From Paenibacillus melissococcoides (lineage in GTDB: Bacteria > Bacillota > Bacilli > Paenibacillales > Paenibacillaceae): 64,000 nucleotides of DNA. Every line of letters starts with the position of its first letter. Positions within the stretch are counted from its first letter, which is position 1. A program made the translations under genes and the position numbers. Of this stretch, positions 25,668 to 34,069 are shown one piece after another. The notes beneath the pieces were generated by a model. The model saw only the letters and a program-made list of their open reading frames with translations. It was not told the origin of the DNA and searched no databases. Where the stretch lies: positions 1 through 64,000 of the forward strand of contig CALYLO010000003.1 of assembly GCA_944800085.1 (NCBI GenBank), in the 5' to 3' direction.

Positions 25668-26342
25668 ATGGCAACCATTCTTGTCGTAGATGACGATCCT
25701 CATATTCGGGAATTTGTCACCGTATTATTGCAGAAGGAGGGCTTCCGGACGATGGAAGCCTCTGACGGCGTGGAGGCGCTCCGTCTGATGGAGTCGGACA
25801 GAGCCGATCTGGTCGTGCTCGATATCATGATGCCGAATATGGATGGATGGGAATTATGCCGCGAGCTGAAAGCGCTGCATGATATTCCGTTGTTGATGCT
25901 GACCGCCAAGGGAGACACGTCGCAGAAGGTGAAAGGCTTCAATCTGGGAACCGACGATTATTTAGTGAAGCCGTTCGAGCCTATGGAATTGGTCGTGCGG
26001 GTCAGGGCGCTGCTGAGAAGGTATCAGATTGCCGCATCGCAGATTGTTCACATCGGCCGGGTGACGGTGAATCGTCAGACATTCGAGATCACCTCGGGCA
26101 GCGATACGTTCTCTTTGCCGCTGAAGGAATTCGAGCTGCTCTTCAAGCTCGGCGCAGTTCCCGGGAGGACATGCTCCAGAGAGCAGTTAATTGAGGAGAT
26201 ATGGGGTTATGATTATGAGGGGAACGAGCGGACGCTGGACGTGCACATTAACCGCCTGCGCGAGCGATTCTCCCCAAGCGAGCATGGATTCCGGATCAAG
26301 ACCATTCGCGGGCTCGGTTATCGGCTAGAGGTGCTCGAATGA
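25668..26342 (+). CDS. OmpR-family response regulator
   Basis: A 224-residue protein starting MATILVVDDDPHIREF. The receiver domain has the acidic pocket DDD near residue 9 and phospho-acceptor Asp in LVVLDIMMP (about 52), then MLTAKGD and the conserved Lys in YLVKPFEP. The C-terminal winged-helix domain includes LPLKEFELLFKL, REQLIEEIWGYDYEGNERTLDVHINRLRERF, similar to HssR-type regulators. The start at 25668 gives the standard receiver N-terminus. It overlaps the kinase gene by four bases (ATGA). A direct repeat at 23780 is its likely target. Confidence 0.9.
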   Translation: MATILVVDDDPHIREFVTVLLQKEGFRTMEASDGVEALRLMESDRADLVVLDIMMPNMDGWELCRELKALHDIPLLMLTAKGDTSQKVKGFNLGTDDYLVKPFEPMELVVRVRALLRRYQIAASQIVHIGRVTVNRQTFEITSGSDTFSLPLKEFELLFKLGAVPGRTCSREQLIEEIWGYDYEGNERTLDVHINRLRERFSPSEHGFRIKTIRGLGYRLEVLE

Positions 26343-27481
26343 GGCTGCCCGAACGATTCAACAGGTTCAAGACAACGAAGACGTGGAGAAGGATTAAGTT
26401 CATAGGCAGCATTGGCGTCTTCCTGTTGTTCATGTTCGCGTCATGGTCGATTGCCTATCTCATCAATCCGACACTGCTAAGGTGGTTCGGATGGGAATTG
26501 ACGGCATACGGGGCCTTTATCATGACAGGGACGGTAGGTCTCCTGATTCTGTGGGCCATAATCGGGATCTTTATGCCTTTTGCGCGCAATAAGCATCTCC
26601 TCTTCTATCATTCCATCATCGAAGCCGTCAACCGGATTTCCAAGGGAGATTTCGATGTGACGATCAAGATGAATGAAGATTTTGAACGTGAATACGGCAT
26701 GCTGATCGAGAGCATCAACAAGATGGCTGGCGAGCTGGGAGTAATGGAGAAGATGCGCCAGGAATTTATTTCGAATGTGTCCCATGAGATTCAATCGCCG
26801 CTTACGTCGATTCGCGGATTTGCCCATGCCTTGCAAAATGACGAATTGAGCGAGAAGGAGCGCCGGCATTACTTGCAGATTATCGAGATGGAAACGACAA
26901 GACTGTCAAAGTTAAGCGACAATTTGCTGAGGCTGACGTCCTTGGAATCGGAGCATCATCCGATCAAGCCCCAATCGTATCGCCTGGATCAGCAGTTGCG
27001 CAATCTTGTATTGGCGAGTGAACCGCAGTGGGCGGCCAAAGCATTGGATATCGAGTTGAACCTGGATAAGGTTCATATTACGGCAGATGAGGATATGCTG
27101 AGCCAGGTGTGGGTCAATCTGATTCATAATGCCATCAAGTTCACGCCGGAGAGGGGCTTCATTCACATTGGGCTGACGGTGCACGAGCCCCATGTTGAAG
27201 TGAGGATTGAAGATAGCGGCATTGGAATCGATAAGGAGCATATCCCGCATCTGTTCGAGCGCTTCTTCAAGGCCGACGCGTCCCGCAACCGGATGCAAGG
27301 AGGCAGCGGATTGGGGCTATCCATCGTGCAGAAGATTGTTCAGCTCCATCAGGGAACGATTGCCGTAAGCAGCGAGAGAGGAAAGGGGTCTGTCTTTCGC
27401 GTGAAGCTCCCGCTGCGCATGCCGGACCACAATTATCATGTTGACAAAGAAGCGCCCATGGTTCGAGCGAACAAGGCTTAG
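26339..27481 (+). CDS. Sensor histidine kinase partner
   Basis: A 380-residue membrane kinase. Two N-terminal helices (FIGSIGVFLLFMFASWSIAYLI and GAFIMTGTVGLLILWAIIGIF) have a short external loop between them, then a HAMP-like segment. H-box FISNVSHEIQSPLTSIRGFAHAL (phospho-His about 148), N-box VWVNLIHNAIKFTP, and G-boxes IEDSGIGIDKEHI and GGSGLGLSIVQKI. The small external loop suggests it senses a membrane event or works with the exporter. Stimulus unknown. Confidence 0.9.
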   Translation: MRLPERFNRFKTTKTWRRIKFIGSIGVFLLFMFASWSIAYLINPTLLRWFGWELTAYGAFIMTGTVGLLILWAIIGIFMPFARNKHLLFYHSIIEAVNRISKGDFDVTIKMNEDFEREYGMLIESINKMAGELGVMEKMRQEFISNVSHEIQSPLTSIRGFAHALQNDELSEKERRHYLQIIEMETTRLSKLSDNLLRLTSLESEHHPIKPQSYRLDQQLRNLVLASEPQWAAKALDIELNLDKVHITADEDMLSQVWVNLIHNAIKFTPERGFIHIGLTVHEPHVEVRIEDSGIGIDKEHIPHLFERFFKADASRNRMQGGSGLGLSIVQKIVQLHQGTIAVSSERGKGSVFRVKLPLRMPDHNYHVDKEAPMVRANKA

Positions 27482-27557
27482 CTTGACCGTCGTATTCCTC
27501 TTGCGCTCACGGCGAACGCGGATATGTTTCCGGAATAAGGCAGCGAAATGCAGCATA

Positions 27558-27593
27558 ACCATGCCCGATTCGGCAGTCCGGATCGGGCATGGT
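27558..27593. terminator. Bidirectional hairpin between convergent genes
   Basis: ACCATGCCCGAT (27558-27569) pairs perfectly with ATCGGGCATGGT (27582-27593). It lies between the kinase and glpQ stops; no long T tract on either side. Confidence 0.55.
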
Positions 27594-27617
27594 CATGAGG
27601 AACAAGGTGCCGGCCTG

Positions 27618-28328
27618 CTATCCCAGCCGATCCGGCACGTTGGAGAAGATGCCGTCGATGCCGGCTTGCCGGAGCATGGCGGCCCACTCCGGCCGGTCGA
27701 CGGTGTAGGCGTACACCTTGGAGCCTGCCCCATGGCATTCCGCGATGAAGTCCGCGTCCGCGAACGAGAAATGGGGATGGACGCTGTAGACCGGGAAGGG
27801 CAGCGACTGGATATATTGCCCCGGACGGCAGAGGCGATCGGCCATGAGCACGCCGAGCTTCACGCCGGGCTCCAGGCGGGCGAGCTTATCCAGTGCCTGA
27901 TGGTCGAAGGAGGAGACGATAATCCGATCCAGCAGGCCGCGCTTCTTGGCGGCGTCAAGAAGCTTTTGTTCGATTCCGTCATAGAAGAAAGGGATGTTCT
28001 TAATCTCGATGTTGGTAATGAGATCCTGATCCTGCACCAGATCGAGATAGTCATCGAGCAGCGGGATCCGTTCCTCCTTGAAGTCCGTGTGGAACCAGCT
28101 TCCCGCGTCAAGCCCGCCCAGCTCCTCCCAAGTCAGGTCCGCAATGTAGCCTTGGCCTGATGTCGTGCGGGCGACATTTTCGTCATGGATGATGACGAGC
28201 CGGCCGTCCTTCGTCTGTTGAATATCAAGCTCGATGCCGGCGCAGCCGCGATCGAGTGCCGCCCGAAAAGCGGCCATCGTATTTTCCGGCGCATACCCCG
28301 ATGCGCCCCGGTGGGCAAATATGAACAT
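27618..28328 (-). CDS. glpQ: Glycerophosphodiester phosphodiesterase (GlpQ/UgpQ type)
   Basis: A 236-residue protein. ATG 28328 is chosen because CTGGAGG lies 8 bases upstream and gives the family start MFIFAHRGASGYAPENTMAAF. Catalytic motifs: HRGASG (His near 6, Arg near 7), ENT, GIELDIQQTKDGRLVIIHDE (E-L-D and H-D-E metal ligands) and later DHQAL. It hydrolyses glycerophosphodiesters to sn-glycerol-3-phosphate plus an alcohol. No signal peptide, so it acts inside the cell on substrates brought in by the UgpABE-like transporter encoded upstream. Last gene of that operon. Confidence 0.9.
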   Translation of the reverse strand: MFIFAHRGASGYAPENTMAAFRAALDRGCAGIELDIQQTKDGRLVIIHDENVARTTSGQGYIADLTWEELGGLDAGSWFHTDFKEERIPLLDDYLDLVQDQDLITNIEIKNIPFFYDGIEQKLLDAAKKRGLLDRIIVSSFDHQALDKLARLEPGVKLGVLMADRLCRPGQYIQSLPFPVYSVHPHFSFADADFIAECHGAGSKVYAYTVDRPEWAAMLRQAGIDGIFSNVPDRLG

Positions 28329-28408
28329 GTCGCCAACCTCCAGCTTCATGATGGGGGCGGACAGGGAAACGGCGTGATCCGCCGCATCCTTGCCCGCCGT
28401 GCTCCTGC

Positions 28409-29752
28409 TTATTTCGGCGCGTTCACATTGTTGTCCTCTTCGATGAGCTTGTCGATTTTCGCGGTCAAGTCGTCAACGACCTTCTGCGGAGCGTCTCCCT
28501 GGTAGAGCTTCTCGATCGCCGTCGCGACTTCGTTGCGCGTCTCCGGGAAGACGGAGATCAGCGCGCCGCGGGTAGCCGAGCCGGCCTTCGTATTCTGAAG
28601 CTGCTTCACGGTCGTCAGGAATTGCGGCGCTTGCTCGTATTTCTCCTTCAGGACGGGCTCCTCATGCGCGGCCTTCGTAATCGGGAAGTAGCCGGTGCCC
28701 GCCGCCCATTCGGCCTGAACGGCAGGGGTCGTTCCATATTTCATGAAGTCCCAGGCCGCTTCCTTCTCTTCTTCGGCGACGCTGTTCATCAGCCAGAGCG
28801 AGGCGCCGCCCACGATGACGCCATTGGCCTCCTTGCCGTCCGGCGCCGGAAGGAAGCCCGTGCCGACTTCGAAGGGCGAAGCCTGCATGACGCCGGCGAT
28901 GCCCGCGGTCGAATCCATATACATGGCGACCTTCCCGGCGCTGAAGGCAGCCCGGATATCATCCCACTGCCGCCCGTAGTTGCCGAGCGTGCCCTCCTTG
29001 TTCATATCGTCGAGCCATTGGAAGATGCCGAGGCTTTCCGGGGAATTGAGCAGCGACTTGGTTGCGAGACTGTCGCGCCCGTTGCCGTTATCCACGAAAT
29101 CGGCTCCTTGATTCGCCAGCAACTGCTCGATGAACCAGCCATAGATGAGCAGTGCGAACCCTTTTTCATTTTTCCCGTTGTCGGTCAGCTTCTTGGCCAT
29201 TTCCCGGATTTCCCCGAACGTCTTCGGCGGCGAATCCGGATCGAGTCCGGCCGCTTTGAATTTGTCCTTGTTGTAGATTAAGATAGCGTTCGAAGTGTTG
29301 AACGGCAGCGAGTAGAGCTTGCCGTCGATTTGATAATAGCTGAGGATATTCTCCTCCCATTGGGACAAGTCGAATTTGTCTTGGTCAATCAGGTCCTGAA
29401 CCGGCTGGATATAACCGCTGTTAACCATATACTTCGTTCCGATCTCCTGCACCTGCATCAGCGTCGGCGCCTCGGACGTGCCGCCCACCGCCTTCAGCTT
29501 CGTCAACGATTCCTCGTACGAGCCTTGGAAAATCGCATCGACGAAGTATTTATCCTGCGATGCATTGTAGTCGTTCGCCATCTTGGCGATCAGTTCCCCG
29601 GCATTGCCGCTCATGGCATGCCAGAAGGTGACCTTGATTCGTCCGTCATCCGATTTTCTCGCTTCCGAGCCGGACGAATTCGTGCAGCCGATAGCGGACA
29701 GCGACAGCACCGCCAGCAGCAGCATCAGTACGCTTGCTTTTTTCACTTCCAT
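28409..29752 (-). CDS. ugpB: Glycerol-3-phosphate ABC transporter substrate-binding lipoprotein (UgpB-like)
   Basis: A 447-residue lipoprotein: signal KKASVLMLLLAVLSLSAIGC with lipobox SAIGC (Cys about 23). The mature protein has VTFWHAMSG, ANDYNASQ, PTLMQVQEIGTKY, YSLPFNTSNAILIYNKDKF and GGASLWLMN, characteristic of UgpB-type family 1 solute-binding proteins. It would capture G3P or glycerophosphodiesters for UgpA/UgpE. No ATPase gene lies in the operon, so a shared MsmX/UgpC-type ATPase is probably encoded elsewhere. Confidence 0.85.
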   Translation of the reverse strand: MEVKKASVLMLLLAVLSLSAIGCTNSSGSEARKSDDGRIKVTFWHAMSGNAGELIAKMANDYNASQDKYFVDAIFQGSYEESLTKLKAVGGTSEAPTLMQVQEIGTKYMVNSGYIQPVQDLIDQDKFDLSQWEENILSYYQIDGKLYSLPFNTSNAILIYNKDKFKAAGLDPDSPPKTFGEIREMAKKLTDNGKNEKGFALLIYGWFIEQLLANQGADFVDNGNGRDSLATKSLLNSPESLGIFQWLDDMNKEGTLGNYGRQWDDIRAAFSAGKVAMYMDSTAGIAGVMQASPFEVGTGFLPAPDGKEANGVIVGGASLWLMNSVAEEEKEAAWDFMKYGTTPAVQAEWAAGTGYFPITKAAHEEPVLKEKYEQAPQFLTTVKQLQNTKAGSATRGALISVFPETRNEVATAIEKLYQGDAPQKVVDDLTAKIDKLIEEDNNVNAPK

Positions 29753-29796
29753 ATCCCCCTCGCGAAATTTTGATCATGCCGGCTAATCATGCTGAT

Positions 29797-30618
29797 TTAT
29801 CCTTTTAATGCCCCGGACATCAAGCCGCGCTTGAGCTGCTTGAGACTGAGGAACAAGAAAAGCAAGGTTGGCACGAGCACGATGACGACGCCGGCCATGA
29901 CGCCGGGCCAATTCGTGTTCGTCTCCTGGGCCTGCATCATTTTCAAGCCAATCTGCACGGTGCGGACCGAATTGTTGGTGGTCGTCAGCAGCGGCCACAA
30001 ATACATATTCCAGGTCGTCAAAAATCCGTATACGCCGAGCGCGCTCAGCATCGGCAGAGAAAGCGGGACGACGAACGACACCAGATACCGCAGCCGGCCG
30101 CAGCCTTCCAATTGGGCCGATTCATGCAGCTCCTGCGGCAGCGTCAGGAAATGCTGGCGGAGCAGAAAGACGCCGAAAGCGAGCGCGAAGAACGGCATCG
30201 ACAATCCTTGGTACGTATTGACCCAATTCAGCCCGACGATGGTCAAATAGTTCGGAATCATCGTCGCTTCCCACGGGATCATCATCGTCGAGATCAACAG
30301 GAAGAACACGAAGTTGCGCCCTTTGAACGGAATAAAGACGATGGCGTAGGCCGCGAGGCTGCATACGATAAGCTGGCCGATCATGACGGTGAGCGAGACG
30401 ATCAGGCTGTTCACCATGAACTTGAGCAGCGGCACGCTCTTGAGCGCGATCGTGAAATTGTCGAATACGAAGCTGGCAGGGAACAGCTTGCCCGTCATAA
30501 TCTCCTCGGTCGTCATCAGGCTGGCCAGGAGAGCATAAATGATCGGGAAGAACATGAGGCCGGCCGCCGCCAGCAGCAATATGTAAAACACCCATTTCTG
30601 GTACAGCGCCATTCTCAT
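29797..30618 (-). CDS. ugpE: ABC transporter permease (UgpE-like)
   Basis: A 273-residue permease with six hydrophobic segments. The EAA loop is visible as ELHESAQLEGCGRLRYLVSFVVPLSLP (about 187-213). N-terminus: MALYQKWVFYILLLAAAGLMFFP. Overlaps the end of ugpA by four bases. Pairs with UgpA to form the transmembrane channel. Confidence 0.85.
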   Translation of the reverse strand: MRMALYQKWVFYILLLAAAGLMFFPIIYALLASLMTTEEIMTGKLFPASFVFDNFTIALKSVPLLKFMVNSLIVSLTVMIGQLIVCSLAAYAIVFIPFKGRNFVFFLLISTMMIPWEATMIPNYLTIVGLNWVNTYQGLSMPFFALAFGVFLLRQHFLTLPQELHESAQLEGCGRLRYLVSFVVPLSLPMLSALGVYGFLTTWNMYLWPLLTTTNNSVRTVQIGLKMMQAQETNTNWPGVMAGVVIVLVPTLLFLFLSLKQLKRGLMSGALKG

Positions 30619-31523
30619 TGATAATGCACCTTCTTTTCGCCGACTTTGAACTGAATCAGCGTCGCCAGCAGCACGATCAGGAACAGAATAATCGCTTGCG
30701 CGCTCGCGATGCCGAATTTGTAGTGAATAAAGGCGTTCTGATAGATGGAATACACAATGAGATTGGTTGATTCCGCAGGTCCGCCCTTGGTCAGGATATC
30801 GATCTGTCCGAACGATTGAAAGGAATGGATGACGGTCACGATGATGACAAAAAACAGCGTCGGCGAGACCATCGGCAGCGTAATGCGGAACAAGCGGGAC
30901 CAGTAGCCGGCGCCGTCAATGCGGGCGCTCTCGTAAATGTCCTCGGGTATGCTCTGCAGGCCGCCGAGGAGGATGATGTAATTGAAGCCGACGCCCATCC
31001 AGATGCTGGTCGCTGCGATGGAGATGAGCGCCCACTTCGGATCGGTCAGCCAATGGATCGGCGGCAGTCCGACCCAACCAAGCATATGATTCAGGAACCC
31101 GATGCTGGGGTGGAACAGGAACAGGAAGATCATTGAGCCTGCGGCCACCGACACGCCGACCGTGGAAGAGAAGATCACGCGAAAAAACTCGATTCCCCGC
31201 AGCTTCTCGCTTGAGATGACAGCCAGAAAGAAGGCGAAGGCGACACCCGGCGGCACCGTGTAAAGCACGAACAGGAACGTGCCGGTCATGCTTGTCAGGA
31301 AGCTGTCGGACTGGAACAGGCCGGCATAATTATCCAAGCCGACGAACATGACCGGAACGCCGCGCGCGTTCGTGGAGAAGAAGCTGTAATAAAGCGTTTT
31401 CAACATGGGGTAGAACGTAAAGGCCGATAAAATGATGAGCATCGGACTTAAATAGAGCAGGCCCGCTGCCAGGAGGCGCAGCGGCGAATCTTTCTTGCGG
31501 AGGGTTGTGGCAGATGGATACAT
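30615..31523 (-). CDS. ugpA: ABC transporter permease (UgpA-like)
   Basis: A 302-residue permease. ATG 31523 (MYPSATTLRKK) is preferred over an upstream in-frame ATG (31553) because AAAGGGGA precedes it. Six membrane segments (LLAAGLLYLSPMLIILSAFTFYP at the N-terminus) and an EAA loop DIYESARIDGAGYWSRLFRITLP. First gene of ugpA-ugpE-ugpB-glpQ. Its leader carries a terminator suited to GlpP control, and glpP is divergent. Confidence 0.85.
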   Translation of the reverse strand: MYPSATTLRKKDSPLRLLAAGLLYLSPMLIILSAFTFYPMLKTLYYSFFSTNARGVPVMFVGLDNYAGLFQSDSFLTSMTGTFLFVLYTVPPGVAFAFFLAVISSEKLRGIEFFRVIFSSTVGVSVAAGSMIFLFLFHPSIGFLNHMLGWVGLPPIHWLTDPKWALISIAATSIWMGVGFNYIILLGGLQSIPEDIYESARIDGAGYWSRLFRITLPMVSPTLFFVIIVTVIHSFQSFGQIDILTKGGPAESTNLIVYSIYQNAFIHYKFGIASAQAIILFLIVLLATLIQFKVGEKKVHYQ

Positions 31524-31560
31524 TTGACGATTCCCCTTTCTTAACCAGCGCAACGGTCAG

Positions 31561-31622
31561 AAAAAAAGAAGACCACAGAACGACCAAATGGCGGCAGCCA
31601 ATTGGAACAAGCGTGGTCTTCT
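31561..31622 (-). terminator. Leader terminator before ugpA, candidate GlpP antitermination target
   Basis: On the minus strand AGAAGACCAC pairs perfectly with GTGGTCTTCT (10 bp; plus-strand positions 31613-31622 and 31567-31576), followed by TTTTTTT. The loop holds an inner hairpin CCAATTGG/CCATTTGG. It lies between the ugp promoter and the ugpA start, so it should stop transcription unless relieved. GlpP, encoded next door, relieves such leader terminators when G3P is present. Confidence 0.75.
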
Positions 31623-31657
31623 CCGTTTCCCGAAACCGGACTATTAACTTGCATCCC

Positions 31658-31686
31658 AGTATAATTCACACAATATTAAAAATCAA
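31658..31686 (-). promoter_or_regulatory. SigA promoter of the ugp-glpQ operon
   Basis: Minus strand: TTGATT (31686-31681), 17-base spacer, TATACT (31663-31658). Predicted start near 31651, giving a ~128-base leader that includes the terminator. Confidence 0.75.
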
Positions 31687-31740
31687 TACAAATTATGGGT
31701 ATTTGTTGTGATGCTTGCGCTTGACGAATTGGAGATCATG

Positions 31741-31769
31741 TTGACGGGGCGGCGCGAGGGCATTACGAT
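31741..31769 (+). promoter_or_regulatory. Possible SigA promoter of glpP
   Basis: TTGACG (31741-31746), 17-base spacer, TACGAT (31764-31769). Confidence 0.45.
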
Positions 31770-31837
31770 AGCGGTAGAAGCAGCAAGATAGCCGCATCAG
31801 AGAAAAACTGAGCTACAGACCGAAGGGAGAGCGAGCG

Positions 31838-32410
31838 ATGCACTTCGCCAACCAGGCCATCCTGCCGGCCGTAAGGCAGATGAAGGATATGGAAAAGCTG
31901 CTGGTCAGTCCGTTCGAATACATTGTGCTGTTGGATGTTCATATCGCGCAGCTGAAGCCTATTTTTCAGATGATTCGTCCGCATAACAAGAAGCTGCTGC
32001 TGCATGTGGATCTGATTCAGGGACTGCAGAACGACAGCTACGCGGCGGAATATTTGTGTCAGGAATTTACGCCGTACGGGCTTCTGTCGACGAAGGCGAG
32101 CGTCATTATCCGCGCGAAGCAAAAGGGCGTCGTCGCCATCCAGCGCATTTTCCTGATCGACAACAGTTCGTTCGAGAAGAGCGGCGCCTTGCTGGAAAAG
32201 ACGAATCCCGACTATATCGAGGTGCTGCCGAGCCCGATGCTGCCTTATTTGAAGCAGTTGAAGACCGGACGCGACATTCCGCTTCTCGCCGGCGGCTTCA
32301 TCCGGACCGAGGACGATGTGAACAGGGCGCTTCAAGCGGGCGCCGTGGCGGTCACGACCTCCAGCCAGACGCTCTGGAAGCAGTACGCTGCCGCGGGATC
32401 GCGTCAGTAA
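31838..32410 (+). CDS. glpP: GlpP, glycerol-3-phosphate-responsive antiterminator
   Basis: A 190-residue TIM-barrel-like protein; SD GGGAGAG. Family motifs: FEYIVLLDVHIAQLKPIF (about 26-43), KKLLLHVDLIQGL (about 50-62), YGLLSTKASVIIRAK, QRIFLIDNSS, PDYIEVLPSPM and PLLAGGFIRTEDDVNRAL. GlpP binds G3P and leader mRNA and prevents early termination (known for B. subtilis glpD). Here it is divergent from a G3P/phosphodiester uptake operon whose leader has a terminator, forming a closed sensing loop. Confidence 0.88.
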   Translation: MHFANQAILPAVRQMKDMEKLLVSPFEYIVLLDVHIAQLKPIFQMIRPHNKKLLLHVDLIQGLQNDSYAAEYLCQEFTPYGLLSTKASVIIRAKQKGVVAIQRIFLIDNSSFEKSGALLEKTNPDYIEVLPSPMLPYLKQLKTGRDIPLLAGGFIRTEDDVNRALQAGAVAVTTSSQTLWKQYAAAGSRQ

Positions 32411-32510
32411 TCAGCGGCAAGGGCGGCTGAGGCCATCGTATAAAGTCCCCGCTTCCGACTCATGTTATAGATGACCATCTATGAAATGATGAGGCAAAGG
32501 AGGAAGGGCC

Positions 32511-32708
32511 ATGACCAATTACCGGGACAGCCGCCGGAAGAACCATCTCAACGGCTTCGAGGAGCAGCCGGATCTCGCCGTCGGCAAGACCAATGCGTCT
32601 GCCGGCAAGAACGAAGACGTGGAATTCTCGATCGAGCAGGCGGATGCCGACGATCTGGAGGCGCTTGAGCGGGCCAGACAAGCGGATGAACGGGCGGAAC
32701 GTCCATGA
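32511..32708 (+). CDS. YfhD-like small protein
   Basis: A 65-residue charged protein; SD AAAGGAGGAAGG. The ending VEFSIEQADADDLEALERARQADERA resembles the YfhD family (VEFS-x-E-x-AD-x-x-DLEA, then ADERA). Function unknown; such proteins are small and probably disordered. The stop overlaps the next start (ATGA). Confidence 0.65.
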   Translation: MTNYRDSRRKNHLNGFEEQPDLAVGKTNASAGKNEDVEFSIEQADADDLEALERARQADERAERP

Positions 32709-32899
32709 GACATATCGAAGCAAAGTTCCAGGACGAATCGAAGGCCGAAGCTTGCAGGCGCAAGCTGAACGCGCTGCGGGCGCATGCGATTCAGGTCGTT
32801 CCCCGGGAAGACGGATATATCGTCACGGCCGATGTGAACCATGCCGTGCTTGATCAGGCGTATGCCGTGATGCGCGATTCCGAGGGCACGCTCTTGTAA
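32705..32899 (+). CDS. Conserved small protein, unknown
   Basis: A 64-residue protein, MRHIEAKFQDESKAEACRRK and on, with strands IQVVPREDGYIVTADV and a C-terminal helix. It has a beta-alpha-beta look (ferredoxin-like half). Translationally coupled to the YfhD-like gene by a 4-base overlap. Family not recognised. Confidence 0.55.
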   Translation: MRHIEAKFQDESKAEACRRKLNALRAHAIQVVPREDGYIVTADVNHAVLDQAYAVMRDSEGTLL

Positions 32900-32907
32900 G
32901 GCAACAG

Positions 32908-32958
32908 AACTCCTGCGGCGAGCGGGTAAGACCGCTCGTTGTGTGGAGTTTTATTTTT
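32908..32958 (+). terminator. Terminator before prmA
   Basis: AACTCC (32908-32913) and CGAGCGG pair with CCGCTCG and GGAGTT (32945-32950), followed by TTATTTTT. Confidence 0.75.
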
Positions 32959-33054
32959 GTGTACAATAAATAGAATGTGCGGACGGTTATCAATCGTACG
33001 GGGCACACCGTCAAACTTGTCGGCACCGATCTTATTCATAGGGGGAATACCATC

Positions 33055-34032
33055 GTGCGCTGGCATGAATTAACGATACATACAAAGGAAGAAGCGGTCG
33101 AGATGATCTCGAACTTCCTGCATGAGGCGGGAGCGGGAGGCGTCTCGATCGAGGAATCCGGAACGCTGAACAAGGAGCGGGACACGACCTATGGCGAGCT
33201 GTATATCGCCCCGCTGAACGATATTCCCGAAGGCGAGGCGAAGATTCAAGGCTACTTCGCCGAAGGAACGGATCTGGCGGCTATCGAGGGCGAGGTGGCC
33301 GGCCGCATTCGGGAACTTCGGACGTACGGAATCGATCCGGGCGAGGCTTCCATGTCCTGGCGTTCCGTTCATGAAGACGATTGGGCGGATGCCTGGAAGC
33401 AATATTTCAAGCCGGCGCGCATTACGAGCAAGCTCACGATCAAGCCGTCCTGGGAGCCCTATACGCCGACGGCGGAGGAGATGGTCATCGAGCTCGATCC
33501 CGGCATGGCCTTCGGCACCGGAACCCATCCGACGACCTCGCTCTGTCTCCAGGCGCTGGAAAGCGTGATTCAGGGCGGGGAAGACATCATCGATGTCGGA
33601 ACCGGCTCCGGCATTCTGGCGATCGGGGCGTGCAAGCTCGGCGCCCGGCATGTGCTTGCCATTGACCTGGACCCGGTAGCGGTCAAGAGCGCCCGGGAAA
33701 ATGCGGCAATGAACGGGCTCAATGACGCGGTTACCGTACGGGAGGGAGATCTCCTCCACATGCTGAAGGCGAGCGGAACGGAAGAAGCCCCGGCGCTTGG
33801 CGTCACGCTTCCTGTCCAGATCGCGGTCGCCAACATTTTGGCCGAGGTGATTCTGCTGTTCGTGGAGGATGTGTTCGCGGCGCTGCAGCCGGGCGGAATC
33901 TACATTGCCTCGGGGATTTACAAGAACAAAGAAGAGGCGGTAGAGCGGGAGCTGATCCGCCGCGGCTTCCTCATCGATGCGAAGCATCGCGAGGAGGACT
34001 GGGTTGCTTTCGTCGCCAAAAAACCAATGTAA
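33055..34032 (+). CDS. prmA: PrmA, ribosomal protein L11 methyltransferase
   Basis: A 325-residue protein from GTG 33055 (MRWHELTIHTKEEAVEMIS), behind GGGGGAAT. The N-terminal substrate domain ends near GEASMSWRSVHEDDWADAWKQYFKP, a PrmA signature. SAM-binding motif DVGTGSGILAIGACKLGA (about 182-199), acidic AIDLDPVAV, and the catalytic-loop VANILAEVI. It methylates L11 on several amines. Synteny prmA-rsmE-mtaB follows the Bacillus yqeT-yqeU-yqeV order. Confidence 0.92.
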   Translation: MRWHELTIHTKEEAVEMISNFLHEAGAGGVSIEESGTLNKERDTTYGELYIAPLNDIPEGEAKIQGYFAEGTDLAAIEGEVAGRIRELRTYGIDPGEASMSWRSVHEDDWADAWKQYFKPARITSKLTIKPSWEPYTPTAEEMVIELDPGMAFGTGTHPTTSLCLQALESVIQGGEDIIDVGTGSGILAIGACKLGARHVLAIDLDPVAVKSARENAAMNGLNDAVTVREGDLLHMLKASGTEEAPALGVTLPVQIAVANILAEVILLFVEDVFAALQPGGIYIASGIYKNKEEAVERELIRRGFLIDAKHREEDWVAFVAKKPM

Positions 34033-34069
34033 TAGAGATCACATGCAATAGAAGAAAGCGAGGGAAGAT

